NCBI RefSeq assembly: GCF_020297485.1
Contig: NZ_JAIWZC010000001.1
Coordinates: forward strand, 4,650,001-4,714,000
Origin: Enterocloster clostridioformis
Lineage (GTDB): Bacteria; Bacillota; Clostridia; Lachnospirales; Lachnospiraceae
Reading direction: 5' to 3'
DNA length: 64,000 nucleotides
Part shown: positions 51,910 to 60,780 of the stretch, piece after piece
Numbering within the stretch: position 1 is the first letter of the stretch
Layout: each line of letters opens with the position of its first letter
Made by a program: the position numbers and the translations under genes
Notes under the pieces: model-generated
Told to the model about the DNA's origin: nothing
Databases searched by the model: none
The model's input: only the letters and a program-made list of their open reading frames with translations

Positions 51910-52905
51910 ATGAAATTTGACGCAGTTTACTTTGAACCGGCTATCTTTGACTACCCTCTGGGTCGGCAGCTCAGGGAGGAATACAGGGACCTGCCGTGGA
52001 TTCCCATTGAGAGCCATAATTCCATCCGGGAAATGCAGGAAAAGCCCAATGACCAGTTCGGACACATGAAACGCAATCTGATTGCGGGCATACGAAAGAC
52101 ACACAAATACGTGGAAAACCACAAGGTTTCCGACTATCTGGTCCCATATACCTCATCCGGCTGTACGGCCATGTGCCTGTACTGCTATTTGGTGTGCAAT
52201 TATAATAAATGCGCCTATCTCAGACTGTTTGTGAACCGGGAGCAGATGCTGGACCGAATGATCAAAAAGGGTAAAAACAGCGGGAAGCCGCTTACCTTTG
52301 AGATTGGAAGCAACAGTGACCTGGTGCTGGAGAACACCATTACGGGAAACCTTCTGTATACAATTCCGCGTTTTGCGGAGGAGGGGGAGGGGAAACTTAC
52401 ATTTCCAACCAAGTTTCATATGGTGGAACCCCTGTTGGACCTGGATCACAGAGGCAAGGTGATTTTCCGCATGAGCGTCAACCCTCAGCCTATTATCCAA
52501 AAGATAGAGCTGGGCACATCCGGCTTAAAACAGAGAATTGAAGCTGTAAATCATATGTGTGAGGCAGGATATCCCTGCGGACTCCTGATAGCGCCCGTCA
52601 TATTAATGGAGGGCTGGAGGGAAATGTATACCGGCCTTCTGGAAGAACTGAGGGACGGACTGTCAAATAAAATGAAAAGCCAGATGTTTCTGGAGATTAT
52701 TTTGATGACCTACTCCTATGTTCACCGGGCCATTAACAGCGAAGCATTTCCAAATGCCCCGGACCTGTATGATAAGGAGCAGATGACGGGCAGGGGACGG
52801 GGACGGTACTGCTACCGGGCCGAACCCAGGGCAGAGGCAGAAATCTATCTGCGGGCGGAGATACAGCGTGTACTGGGAGATGTCTCCATACTCTATATAA
52901 GCTGA
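51910..52905 (+). CDS. splB: Spore photoproduct lyase (radical SAM)
   Basis: 331 residues. The radical-SAM cluster motif C-x3-C-x2-C is in CTAMCLYCYLVCNYNKC, a form particular to SplB, and the rest matches the lyase (FEPAIFDYPLGRQL at the N-terminus, GRYCYR near the end). It repairs 5-thyminyl-5,6-dihydrothymine in DNA of germinating spores using S-adenosylmethionine and a [4Fe-4S] cluster. The catalytic Cys expected in such enzymes may be the second one in YLVCNYNKC or elsewhere. AGGAGG lies before ATG 51910. It supports a spore-forming host. Confidence 0.92.
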   Translation: MKFDAVYFEPAIFDYPLGRQLREEYRDLPWIPIESHNSIREMQEKPNDQFGHMKRNLIAGIRKTHKYVENHKVSDYLVPYTSSGCTAMCLYCYLVCNYNKCAYLRLFVNREQMLDRMIKKGKNSGKPLTFEIGSNSDLVLENTITGNLLYTIPRFAEEGEGKLTFPTKFHMVEPLLDLDHRGKVIFRMSVNPQPIIQKIELGTSGLKQRIEAVNHMCEAGYPCGLLIAPVILMEGWREMYTGLLEELRDGLSNKMKSQMFLEIILMTYSYVHRAINSEAFPNAPDLYDKEQMTGRGRGRYCYRAEPRAEAEIYLRAEIQRVLGDVSILYIS

Positions 52906-53180
52906 CATGAAGGCCGGCCAGGAAGAACGCTATGGGAATGATGAGTACCAGGCCCCTTAACAGGGAAATGATGTGGGCCGGGACAGCCTGTTCCGTGGAG
53001 GTAAAAAGGATGGACAGGATGATATTGACCCGCGGCCGGTATTCCGGTAAAATACAGCCTTAGTCCATACCGCAGCATTCCCCTTATTCTGCCGGAATCA
53101 CCGCAGCCGTAAGCGCTGCTGATTAACGGCTGGATTCCCTGGGCAATGCCGTAGGATACTTCCGTGATAAGGTGTTCTGC
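52900..53180 (-). pseudogene. MATE-family efflux transporter remnant (second copy)
   Basis: On the minus strand the sequence from about 53175 reads EVSYGIAQGIQPLISSAYGCGD and GRIRGMLRYGLRLYF, the region after the first helices of the second MATE repeat, then jumps frame to VNIILSILFTSTEQAVPAHI and RGLVLIIPIAFFLAG, the last two helices. The C-terminal stop lies next to splB. Most of the protein is missing. Confidence 0.65.
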
Positions 53181-53460
53181 ATGGTGACCTCCTGGAATGC
53201 TCCGACGCCTTCTGACATCTTGCGGAACACAAAAAAACGCCAGTACCTTCTATCTTCTGGAGCGAATGAGGAACGGAATTCCCCGTTCGTATTGCTCCTG
53301 GGCCTGACGATAGAAAGCCTGACGCTGGTATTTTTACCCGACGGCAAAGAACCAGCCTGTGTCCGGACTGCGGATGGGTTGGAATTTGTATGGGGAGATT
53401 ATAGCATGGGGGAGGATGGGTGCCAATTGCAGAATATTATTTCCGATGATTTCCGATAAT
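53181..53460. other. Gap with no recognisable gene
   Basis: Open frames exist on both strands (for example 53172-53459 plus) but have no convincing binding site or family pattern. A minus-strand stretch FRKMSEGVGAFQEVTMQNT may be an earlier part of the MATE remnant. Confidence 0.35.
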
Positions 53461-54270
53461 TTATTCCGGCTGGGATTCCTGCTGTCCCTTCACAATCTTT
53501 TCCATCCGGGCAATTTCCTTCTCCTGCACATCAATAATATTCTGGGCCATGGTGCGTATCTCTTCATAGTCTGTATATTCCAGAATATCCCTGGCCATAT
53601 CCACAGCCATCTGATGATGCATGATCATACCCTCGGCAAAGGCCTGGTCCAGGCTGTCCGCTCCGGAGGCATCCATGTGGCGGGACATGGAGTCATCGGC
53701 AAACATTTTGCTGTACTGCTCCAGATAAGCGTCCTCCTTTGTCTGGTCCTTTTTTCCGTCCTTTTCATACGATTTAACCAGCTCGTTCATCTGTTTGAGT
53801 TCGTCCTTCTGGGCGGTTATGATATCCTGGGCAATGGTTTTCAGTTCATCGCTTTTCCCCTGGTAGCTCAGATAGCTCTCAGACATCTTGATGGCTGCCT
53901 CGTGGTGGGGAATCATGCCCCGCAGAAAGTCCAGGGAGGCATTTCCTGATTTCTCCCGGATGACCATATCCTCCATCATATTCATCATGATGGAATCCTG
54001 TTCGGTCAGGTAACGGCTCAGGTCGTCTCCGGATGTATTCATATGCCCGTTATGTCCGCTGTGGCCGGCGGCATTGCCGGAATCTGAGGATGCCTGTTCC
54101 CGGGAGCCCGTTTCTGTGTCCGCCTGTGGCGCCGCGGACCCGGCGGTGCTTTCTGTCTGGCTTTCAGAGGCCTGTCCGTTATCAGTGCCGCTGCGGTTGT
54201 TGGCAAAGGCGGCTGCCACGGCCACGATAATGACCAGGGCCACGCAGATGCCGATGACCCATGTGCGCAT
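53461..54270 (-). CDS. DUF305 protein with two metal-binding-like repeats
   Basis: 269 residues. An N-terminal anchor (VIGICVALVIIVAVAAAFA) is followed by a Ser/Thr/Glu/Gln/Ala-rich linker with a His/Gly cluster (HSGHNGHMN) and two DUF305 four-helix halves, DFLRGMIPHHEAAIKMSE and DQAFAEGMIMHHQMAVDMA. The paired Met and His residues are suited to copper binding, as shown for CopM-like members of the family; the role here is inferred. The protein is extracytoplasmic. The upstream 190 bases separate it from the divergent restriction-modification operon. Confidence 0.88.
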   Translation of the reverse strand: MRTWVIGICVALVIIVAVAAAFANNRSGTDNGQASESQTESTAGSAAPQADTETGSREQASSDSGNAAGHSGHNGHMNTSGDDLSRYLTEQDSIMMNMMEDMVIREKSGNASLDFLRGMIPHHEAAIKMSESYLSYQGKSDELKTIAQDIITAQKDELKQMNELVKSYEKDGKKDQTKEDAYLEQYSKMFADDSMSRHMDASGADSLDQAFAEGMIMHHQMAVDMARDILEYTDYEEIRTMAQNIIDVQEKEIARMEKIVKGQQESQPE

Positions 54271-54487
54271 ATTTTTGTTTATAATCTCTTTCTCCTTTTA
54301 TCCTTAAATCGGGTGGATTTAATCTGACATAAATTAGTATTTGCTAAATTCAGGAAAATATTCTCCGGTGCATGCCTGCCGGCGCATTTTTGTTTTCCGA
54401 AAGAAGGCAGTTGCAGGTTGTGTTTTATTTGACTTTCACTTATAATGAATCATAAATGTTATGATTTTATTGGTGAAAGGAAACACG

Positions 54488-55315
54488 ATGACGGAAATCA
54501 GTGCACAGCCATTTGTGAAATGGGCGGGCGGCAAAAGACAATTACTTGGACAGATAAAAGCGAGCCTGCCAAAACATTTTAATGGATATATGGAGCCGTT
54601 TGTGGGCGGCGGTGCAGTATATTTTGATTTACAGCCGGAAAAATCCATTATTAATGATATAAACGAATCATTGATTAATGCTTACCTGCAGATAAAAATT
54701 TCACCAGAAGAATTTGCCGATGCCATTTCAGAGTATGATAAACGAATCGCGGATGGCGGAAAAGAGTATTATTATAAAGTCCGGGAATTCTATAATGATA
54801 AAATGATGCGGGCGGAATACGATATGGAATTAGCTGTTCTGTTCGTGTTCCTCAACAAGCACTGCTTTAACGGTCTTTACAGAGTAAACGCAAGAGGTCT
54901 GTTTAATGTACCGTATAATAACAGTGTGAGAGAATCGTGCAGTAAAGAAAGCATTTTGGCTGTATCGCGGAGCCTTCAGAAGGTGAATATTATGAAAGGC
55001 GATTTTCAGAGTGCCTGTGATTTGGCTAAGAAGGATGATTTTGTTTTTATAGACAGTCCCTACGCTCCTTTGAATCCAACATCCTTTGAGTCTTACACAA
55101 AGGAGGGATTTGATATCGAGAGCCACAGACGTCTGGCTGCCGTGTTCAGAGAACTTACAGAACGGGGATGTTACTGTATGCTGACAAATCACAATACAGA
55201 TTTTATCAATCAGTTATATGCAGATTTCAACAAAGTGGTAGTGGATGTAAAGCGCATGATAAATTCTGACGGAAAGAACCGCGTGGGTCAGGAGATCATC
55301 ATTACGAATTATTAG
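54488..55315 (+). CDS. dpnM: DNA adenine methyltransferase of the DpnM/Dam type (GATC)
   Basis: 275 residues. Motif I FVKWAGGKRQLL and the FVGGGAVYFDL stretch bind S-adenosylmethionine; the catalytic motif IV is DSPYAPL, a Ser variant of DPPY. The overall order is that of alpha-group N6-adenine methyltransferases such as DpnM and Dam, which methylate GATC in double-stranded DNA. ATG 54488 has AAAGGAAA upstream; the frame to 54461 is open but has no binding site. It is the first gene of a three-gene operon with dpnA and dpnB and protects the host against the encoded nuclease. Confidence 0.93.
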   Translation: MTEISAQPFVKWAGGKRQLLGQIKASLPKHFNGYMEPFVGGGAVYFDLQPEKSIINDINESLINAYLQIKISPEEFADAISEYDKRIADGGKEYYYKVREFYNDKMMRAEYDMELAVLFVFLNKHCFNGLYRVNARGLFNVPYNNSVRESCSKESILAVSRSLQKVNIMKGDFQSACDLAKKDDFVFIDSPYAPLNPTSFESYTKEGFDIESHRRLAAVFRELTERGCYCMLTNHNTDFINQLYADFNKVVVDVKRMINSDGKNRVGQEIIITNY

Positions 55316-55325
55316 AGGTATATCT

Positions 55326-56123
55326 ATGGAAGAACTGATGCGGGGAAAAATCCAGGCATATTATGGAACTGATACAAAAAGGCTTTATCTGGGTGACTGT
55401 CTTGAGCTGATGCGGAAAATAAAGCCGGAAAGCGTTGATATGATATTCGCGGATCCGCCCTATTTTCTGAGCAATAACGGCATAACCTGCAAAGGGGGAA
55501 GAATGGTATCAGTCAATAAGGCATCCTGGGATGAAGGCGGGGATTTTAAGGAAAACCATGCTTTTAACCGCAGGTGGATCCGCATGTGCAGAAGGGTGCT
55601 TAGGCCCAACGGAACCATATGGATATCCGGTACACTGCATAATATATATTCAATAGGAATGGCGCTTCAGCAGGAGCGGTATAAGCTAATCAATAATATT
55701 ACCTGGAAGAAAACAAACCCGCCGCCAAATCTGGCCTGCCGATGCTTCACCCATTCCACAGAGACGATTCTGTGGGCCAGGAAGGATGAAAAGAAAGCCA
55801 GACATCTATTTAACTATGAGCAGATGAAGAAAATGAACGGCGGGAAACAGATGAAGGATGTGTGGGAGGGAAGCCTCACCAGGCCGTCCGAAAAGTGGGC
55901 CGGCAGGCATCCCACACAAAAACCGGAGTATTTACTGGAACGAATCATTTTGGCGTCCACGGAAAAGGGCGACGTGGTATTGGATCCGTTTTGCGGTTCC
56001 GGGACAACCGGGGTGGTGTCCGGAAAGTACGGAAGGCAGTTTATCGGAATTGACAATAACGAAGAATATCTGGATATAGCGAAGAAACGTTTGGATCATA
56101 TACAGGAGGCATTGGAGTGGTAA
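55326..56123 (+). CDS. dpnA: DNA methyltransferase of the DpnA type
   Basis: 265 residues, beta-group methyltransferase: catalytic motif ADPPYFLSNNGITCKGGRM comes first, and the SAM-binding motif VLDPFCGSGTTGVVSGKYGRQFIGIDNNEEYL is near the C-terminus. In the DpnII system this second enzyme also methylates GATC, including single-stranded DNA, and protects DNA taken up by transformation. It starts ten bases after dpnM and overlaps dpnB by seven bases. Confidence 0.92.
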   Translation: MEELMRGKIQAYYGTDTKRLYLGDCLELMRKIKPESVDMIFADPPYFLSNNGITCKGGRMVSVNKASWDEGGDFKENHAFNRRWIRMCRRVLRPNGTIWISGTLHNIYSIGMALQQERYKLINNITWKKTNPPPNLACRCFTHSTETILWARKDEKKARHLFNYEQMKKMNGGKQMKDVWEGSLTRPSEKWAGRHPTQKPEYLLERIILASTEKGDVVLDPFCGSGTTGVVSGKYGRQFIGIDNNEEYLDIAKKRLDHIQEALEW

Positions 56124-56980
56124 AAAGAGATTTTGACGCATGGCTTAGTAAATTCCGGGCAAGCATTTCAGGGTACCGGTATTACATAGATTTTGAAAAG
56201 GTAGTCCGCAATGTGGAGGATATAAAAATCGAGTTAAACATACTAAATTCACTGATAGGTTCTGTGAATATAGAAGATGATTTTGAAAAAATAATAACAA
56301 AATATCCGGAAACCCTGTCCTGCATTCCCCTGCTTCTGGCAGTGCGGAGCAATGAAATATATGCCCAGGATGAGGACGGCGCATTTGAGTATCATTTTAA
56401 AACAATGAATTATGATATGGATCAATATAAGATATTTATGAGAAAAACAGGATTGTTTGACTTATTGCAGAAGCATCTGGTAAATAATCTGGTTGATTAT
56501 GCGCTGGGGATTGAGACAGGACTTGATTCCAATGGCCGCAAGAACCGCGGCGGGCACCAGATGGAAGAGCTGGTGGAGAAATATATCATTGCCGCGGGAT
56601 TTACTAAGGATGAGAGCTACTTTAAAGAGATGTACCTTAAGGATATTGAGGATAAATGGGATATTGATTTATCCGCCCTGTCCAACGAAGGCAAGGCGGC
56701 AAAGCGGTTTGACTTCGTGGTAAAAACAGAGTCCATGATTTATGCGGTTGAAACGAATTTTTACAGCGGCGGCGGCTCGAAGCTGAATGAAACGGCCAGA
56801 AGCTATAAGATGCTTTCCCAGGAGGCAGACACAATCGAAGGATTTTCTTTTGTGTGGTTTACGGATGGTATTGGCTGGAAAAGCGCGAAAGGGAATCTGC
56901 GGGAAACCTTTGAAGCAATGGAGCATGTTTACAATATTGACGATATGGAGCATTCGGTTATGACTGAGCTTCTGGTGTGA
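56117..56980 (+). CDS. dpnB: Type II restriction endonuclease, DpnII/MboI family
   Basis: 287 residues. The family core GLDSNGRKNRGGHQMEELVEKYI is followed by a PD-(D/E)XK-like nuclease centre, RFDFVVKTESMIYAVETNFYSGGGSKLNE (Asp, Glu and, instead of lysine, Asn), as in DpnII. It cuts unmethylated GATC. GTG 56117 has AGGAGG at 56104-56109. The end of the operon carries no obvious terminator. The frame is intact, so the system is likely to be functional. Confidence 0.92.
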   Translation: MVKRDFDAWLSKFRASISGYRYYIDFEKVVRNVEDIKIELNILNSLIGSVNIEDDFEKIITKYPETLSCIPLLLAVRSNEIYAQDEDGAFEYHFKTMNYDMDQYKIFMRKTGLFDLLQKHLVNNLVDYALGIETGLDSNGRKNRGGHQMEELVEKYIIAAGFTKDESYFKEMYLKDIEDKWDIDLSALSNEGKAAKRFDFVVKTESMIYAVETNFYSGGGSKLNETARSYKMLSQEADTIEGFSFVWFTDGIGWKSAKGNLRETFEAMEHVYNIDDMEHSVMTELLV

Positions 56981-57034
56981 TGCCAATAAAGGATAGAAAA
57001 GTGTGCAGAAATATGATAAAATTAAAAAGCAGAG

Positions 57035-57180
57035 ATAAAAACACAACGCGGGATCAAAGCCTGCAGAGCCGGTAGGTAGTCCGGCCGCATTCCCATAGTC
57101 CTGCCTGAAACGGCGGGGTAACAGGAATGTAAGTAACCCTCCCTCCTTGGGTCGTCCGTTCTTTGTTCATCACATTTCAA
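57035..57180 (+). promoter_or_regulatory. Candidate yjdF riboswitch
   Basis: The 5' region directly upstream of yjdF is GC-rich and structured (AGCCGG/CCGGCC around 57067-57090, GGCGGGG, then CCCTCC) and shows no coding potential. The yjdF motif RNA, an aromatic-compound-sensing riboswitch, precedes yjdF in many Firmicutes. The call rests on gene association and structure, not on a covariance match. Confidence 0.6.
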
Positions 57181-57193
57181 AGGAGGAATTGTC

Positions 57194-57610
57194 ATGGACA
57201 AAGTATCGGTGGTACTGAGAGTGTTTTTTGAGGACCCATTCTGGATTGGAGTACTGGAACGGGTGGAAGGCGGGAGGATGACCGTGTGCAAGATTACCTT
57301 TGGCCCGGAGCCGAAGGATTACGAGGTACACGGATTCCTGGCAAAGGAATACTACGGTCTGCGGTTTAGTCCGGCTGTGGCAGCTGCTGTAAAGGAGAAC
57401 CGTAAAAACCCCAAGCGTGTGAGACGCCAGGTCAGGAAGGAACTTCGGGAGTCAGGCATGGGAACGAAATCCCAGCAGGCCCTGAAATTGCAGCAGGAGC
57501 AGATAAAGACTGGCAGGAAGGCGGTAAGCAAAGAGAATAAGGAAGCAAAAGCCATACGCCAGTTTGAACTGAAGCAGCAAAAAAGGAAAGAAAAGCACAG
57601 GGGCAGGTAA
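57194..57610 (+). CDS. yjdF: YjdF family protein (DUF2992)
   Basis: 138 residues. The N-terminal half (VSVVLRVFFEDPFWIGVLERVEGGRMTVCKITFGPEPKDYEVHGFL) is the conserved YjdF domain; the C-terminal half is strongly basic and helical (KRVRRQVRKELRESGMGTKSQQALKLQQEQ). Function unknown; regulation by an azaaromatic-binding RNA suggests a role in coping with aromatic toxins. AAAGGAGG precedes the ATG. Confidence 0.9.
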   Translation: MDKVSVVLRVFFEDPFWIGVLERVEGGRMTVCKITFGPEPKDYEVHGFLAKEYYGLRFSPAVAAAVKENRKNPKRVRRQVRKELRESGMGTKSQQALKLQQEQIKTGRKAVSKENKEAKAIRQFELKQQKRKEKHRGR

Positions 57611-57656
57611 CGCTGCCTCTGTGTTTTTGAAAACATGAAAGTGAGGGCCGCCATCC

Positions 57657-58366
57657 ATGAAAATAGACCGTCTCATCGGAATCCTGTCCATCCTTCTCCA
57701 GCGGGAAAAGGTAACCGCCCCCTATCTGGCGGAAAAGTTTGAGGTATCCCGCAGGACCATCAACCGGGATATAGAGGATATCTGCAAGGCCGGAATTCCT
57801 CTTGTCACCAGCAGGGGACCCGGAGGCGGAATTTCCATTATGGAGGGATACCGCATGGACCGCACCCTGATTACATCCGGGGAAATGGAGGCAATCCTGG
57901 CAGGGCTCAGAAGTCTTGACAGCGTATCGGGTTCCGCCAGGTACCGCCTGCTGATGGACAAGCTGGCCCCCGGAAAGCAGGATATGATAAGCAGCAGCGG
58001 CAGTATCCTCATCAATCTGTCGTCCTGGTACCGGCAGTCCCTTGCGCCTAAAATCCATCTGATTCAGGAGGCCATAGAGACCTGCCGCCTTATGAAAATG
58101 AGGCGGACCGTCCCTTCCCTATCCGTTTTCTGGTAAAGGCACGGTGCAAACCGTCCATTAAATGGAGGATTGTAGATGAATTTGGTCCTGAGACTCTGGA
58201 GGAACTGCCGGATGGTAATTTTATGTTTACAGCCGGATACTCGGACAAAGAAAACCTGTTTTGCTGGATTCTGAGCCTGGGAGACCAGATTGAGCTTTTG
58301 GAACCCGGTGAATTCCGGGCGGAGCTTGCAGAGCTGGGACGCCGTATTTATGATATTTACAGATAG
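57657..58366 (+). pseudogene. YafY/WYL-type transcriptional regulator, internally deleted
   Basis: The N-terminal part is a DeoR-like helix-turn-helix (DRLIGILSILLQREKVTAPYLAEKFEVSRRTINRDIEDI) followed by the usual linker to SWYRQSLAPKIHLIQEAIETCRL. The frame then runs into a stop at 58136, while from about 58118 another frame reads RFLVKARCKPSIKWRIVDEFG and ELGRRIYDIYR, the C-terminal WCX region. The WYL sensor domain, some 60-70 residues, is missing. Confidence 0.8.
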
Positions 58367-58394
58367 ATATGGACTAATAAAAGGAGGACTCAAT

Positions 58395-58641
58395 ATGGCT
58401 TCCAGCCTGGAATATGTTCAGTATGTAACGGCGCAGTTAAGCGGCGCGGGCGTTATTTCCTATAAAAAATTATTTGGCGAGTATGGCCTGTGGTGCGGGG
58501 GAAAGTTCTTTGGAACAGTAGAGAATAACCAGTTTTATGTAGTATCTGGTGGAGGAGCTGGATGACAGAGAGTTTCTGACTGCCCTGGTCCTGGATACCT
58601 GCAGTCAGCTACCGGACCCATCCCTGCCAAAACGAAAATAA
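58395..58641 (+). pseudogene. TfoX N-terminal-domain protein, internally deleted
   Basis: MASSLEYVQYVTAQLSGAG and ISYKKLFGEYGLWCGGKFFGTV are the first half of a small TfoX_N protein of about 110 residues; the last part, DDREFLTALVLDTCSQL to KRK, is in another frame after a jump near 58545. About 30 residues in the middle are lost. AAAGGAGG-type site precedes the ATG. Confidence 0.75.
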
Positions 58642-58718
58642 CTACTTTCCCAATCCCGTATTTTATATTATAATAAGATAGCATGACGAAAATTATAATA
58701 TATTAGGAGAAGATACAT

Positions 58719-59909
58719 ATGGAAAGAAAAGTAGGAACAATTTCGAGAGGAATCCGCTGCCCGATTATCCGTGAAGGAGACAATCTTGCTGAAATCGTGG
58801 TAGACAGTGTTTTGGATGCAGCGGAAAGCGAAGGCTTTGAAATCAGGGACAGGGATGTCATTTCCGTGACAGAGTCCGTGGTTGCCAGGGCTCAGGGCAA
58901 TTACGCTTCCATTGATGCCATTGCGGGGGACGTGAAGGCAAAACTTGGCGGGGAGACCATCGGCGTCATTTTCCCGATTCTGTCCAGAAACCGTTTTTCC
59001 ATCTGTCTGAAGGGAATTGCCAAAGGCGCAAAGAAGGTTGTGCTGATGCTCAGCTATCCCAGCGACGAGGTGGGAAACTCCCTGGTATCCTTGGATCAGG
59101 TAGACGAGGCCGGTATTAATCCTTACAGCGATGTGCTGGATTTGAAGCGCTACAGGGAACTGTTTGGGGAGAACAAGCACCCGTTTACCGGTGTGGACTA
59201 TGTGGCCTATTACTGCCAGCTGATTGAAGAACAGGGCGCGAAGGCCCAGGTGGTATTCGCAAATAATCCAAGGGAAATCTTAAATTATACCAAGCGGGTG
59301 CTGACCTGTGACATCCATTCGCGTATGCGCACCAAGCGCATCTTAAAGGAGGCAGGCGCAGAGGTGGTATGCGGCATGGATGACATCCTGAATGCCCCGG
59401 TGGACGGAAGCGGCTGCAATGAAAAATACGGCCTTTTGGGCTCCAACAAGTCAACCGAGGACACCATTAAGCTGTTCCCGCGGGATTGTATGGATTTGGT
59501 AAACGATATTCGGAACAAAGTCCTGGACCGCACAGGAAAGCATGTGGAAGTCATGGTATACGGCGACGGCGCGTTCAAGGATCCGGTAGGAAAAATTTGG
59601 GAACTGGCCGACCCGGTGGTATCTGTTGCCAATACAGAAGGACTGGAAGGCACGCCAAACGAAGTGAAATTAAAGTATCTGGCTGACAATGATTTTAAGG
59701 ATTTGTCCGGAGAAGCCTTAAAGAATGCCGTTTCCCAGAGAATCAAGGAGAAGAAATCCGATCTGGTGGGCGACATGGCATCCCAGGGAACCACGCCGAG
59801 AAGACTCACCGATCTGATAGGATCACTTTGTGACCTTACCAGTGGTTCCGGCGATAAGGGTACACCGGTCATTTTGGTTCAGGGATATTTTGATAACTAT
59901 ACAAACTAA
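58719..59909 (+). CDS. CofE-like ligase family protein (F420-0:glutamyl ligase fold)
   Basis: 396 residues. The start GTISRGIRCPIIREGDNLAEIVVDSV and ISVTESVVARAQGNY belong to the coenzyme F420-0:gamma-glutamyl ligase (CofE/FbiB) family, which adds glutamate in a GTP-dependent reaction. The chain is about 150 residues longer than archaeal CofE. No other F420 gene is visible and the likely host is not known to make F420, so a different amide-forming substrate is probable. AGGAGAAG precedes the ATG. It is followed by a hairpin and two dehydrogenase genes on the same strand. Confidence 0.8.
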   Translation: MERKVGTISRGIRCPIIREGDNLAEIVVDSVLDAAESEGFEIRDRDVISVTESVVARAQGNYASIDAIAGDVKAKLGGETIGVIFPILSRNRFSICLKGIAKGAKKVVLMLSYPSDEVGNSLVSLDQVDEAGINPYSDVLDLKRYRELFGENKHPFTGVDYVAYYCQLIEEQGAKAQVVFANNPREILNYTKRVLTCDIHSRMRTKRILKEAGAEVVCGMDDILNAPVDGSGCNEKYGLLGSNKSTEDTIKLFPRDCMDLVNDIRNKVLDRTGKHVEVMVYGDGAFKDPVGKIWELADPVVSVANTEGLEGTPNEVKLKYLADNDFKDLSGEALKNAVSQRIKEKKSDLVGDMASQGTTPRRLTDLIGSLCDLTSGSGDKGTPVILVQGYFDNYTN

Positions 59910-59932
59910 GCCATAATGATGATAAGGCATGG

Positions 59933-59972
59933 AGGGCTGAAGGCTTTTAGGGAGCGTTCAGCCCTTGTTTTA
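59933..59972 (+). terminator. Hairpin between the CofE-like and aspartate dehydrogenase genes
   Basis: AGGGCTGAA (59933-59941) pairs with TTCAGCCCT (59957-59965), followed by TGTTTTAG; a weak terminator that may allow some read-through. Confidence 0.6.
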
Positions 59973-59982
59973 GGAGGTTATG

Positions 59983-60768
59983 ATGGGAAAATTAAAACTG
60001 GGTATTCTGGGCAACGGCTATCTGGCCGATATTATTGTGGAAGCCGGTCTGAAAGGAATGCTGGATGAATATGAGCTGGTGGGAGTTTTGGGCAGGACCA
60101 GGGAAAAGACAGAGCTTCTGGCAAAAAAAGGCGGGTGTCAGGCATGCGGCACCATAGACGAGCTTCTGGCGCTGTCCCCTGACTATGTTGCGGAGGCAGC
60201 CTCGGTCCAGTCTGTAAAGGACTGCGGAGTGAAGATTCTGGAATCCGGGGCCGGCATGATTGTGCTGTCCATCGGAGCATTTGCGGATCATGAATTTTTT
60301 GGACAGGTAAAGGCCGCGGCTGCCGGCCACAAAACCAGGGTGTACATTGCGTCCGGTGCGGTGGGAGGATTTGATGTGCTGCGGACCATATCCCTTATGG
60401 GGCAGGCAGAGGCAGGCATCAGGACAAGGAAAGGACCGGCGTCCTTAAAGGGAACCCCGCTTTTTGTAGAGCGCCTGATGGAGGACGGACCGGAGAGCCA
60501 TGTATTTCACGGCAGCGCAAAGGAAGCCATTTCCCTCCTGCCTACCAAGGTAAATGTGGCTGTGGCCTCATCCCTTGTGACCGCGGGGCCGGAGGATACC
60601 CGTGTGGATATATACAGCGTTCCAGGCATGGTTGGGGATGACCATAAGATCACATCCGAGATAGAAGGAGTGAAGGCTGTTGTGGATATTTATTCCAGCA
60701 CCAGCGCCATTGCCGGCTGGAGCGTGGTGGCGGTTTTACAGAATATTGTATCACCAATCGTATTTTAG
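59983..60768 (+). CDS. L-aspartate dehydrogenase-like protein (NadX/DUF108 family)
   Basis: 261 residues. N-terminal Rossmann fold LKLGILGNGYLADIIVEAG with NAD-binding glycines, a central catalytic part (VYIASGAVGGFDVLRTISLMG, with the family SGA.GG motif) and LPTKVNVAVASSLVTAGPEDTRVDIYSVPG. True NadX oxidises aspartate to iminoaspartate for NAD synthesis, but no nadA or nadC is nearby; the dehydrogenase may act on another amino acid. TAGGAGG at 59971-59977 supports either ATG 59980 or 59983. It lies 12 bases before the next dehydrogenase. Confidence 0.85.
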   Translation: MGKLKLGILGNGYLADIIVEAGLKGMLDEYELVGVLGRTREKTELLAKKGGCQACGTIDELLALSPDYVAEAASVQSVKDCGVKILESGAGMIVLSIGAFADHEFFGQVKAAAAGHKTRVYIASGAVGGFDVLRTISLMGQAEAGIRTRKGPASLKGTPLFVERLMEDGPESHVFHGSAKEAISLLPTKVNVAVASSLVTAGPEDTRVDIYSVPGMVGDDHKITSEIEGVKAVVDIYSSTSAIAGWSVVAVLQNIVSPIVF

Positions 60769-60780
60769 GAGGAAATGGAC

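Noticed and set aside
53172..53459. 95-codon forward ORF beside the DUF305 gene
   Set aside because: No ribosome binding site and no recognisable protein pattern; it overlaps what looks like the beginning of the MATE remnant on the other strand.
58719..59909. Evidence for coenzyme F420 biosynthesis
   Set aside because: Only a CofE-like gene is present; no fbiA/cofC/cofG/cofH-type gene lies in the window, so the pathway was not called.
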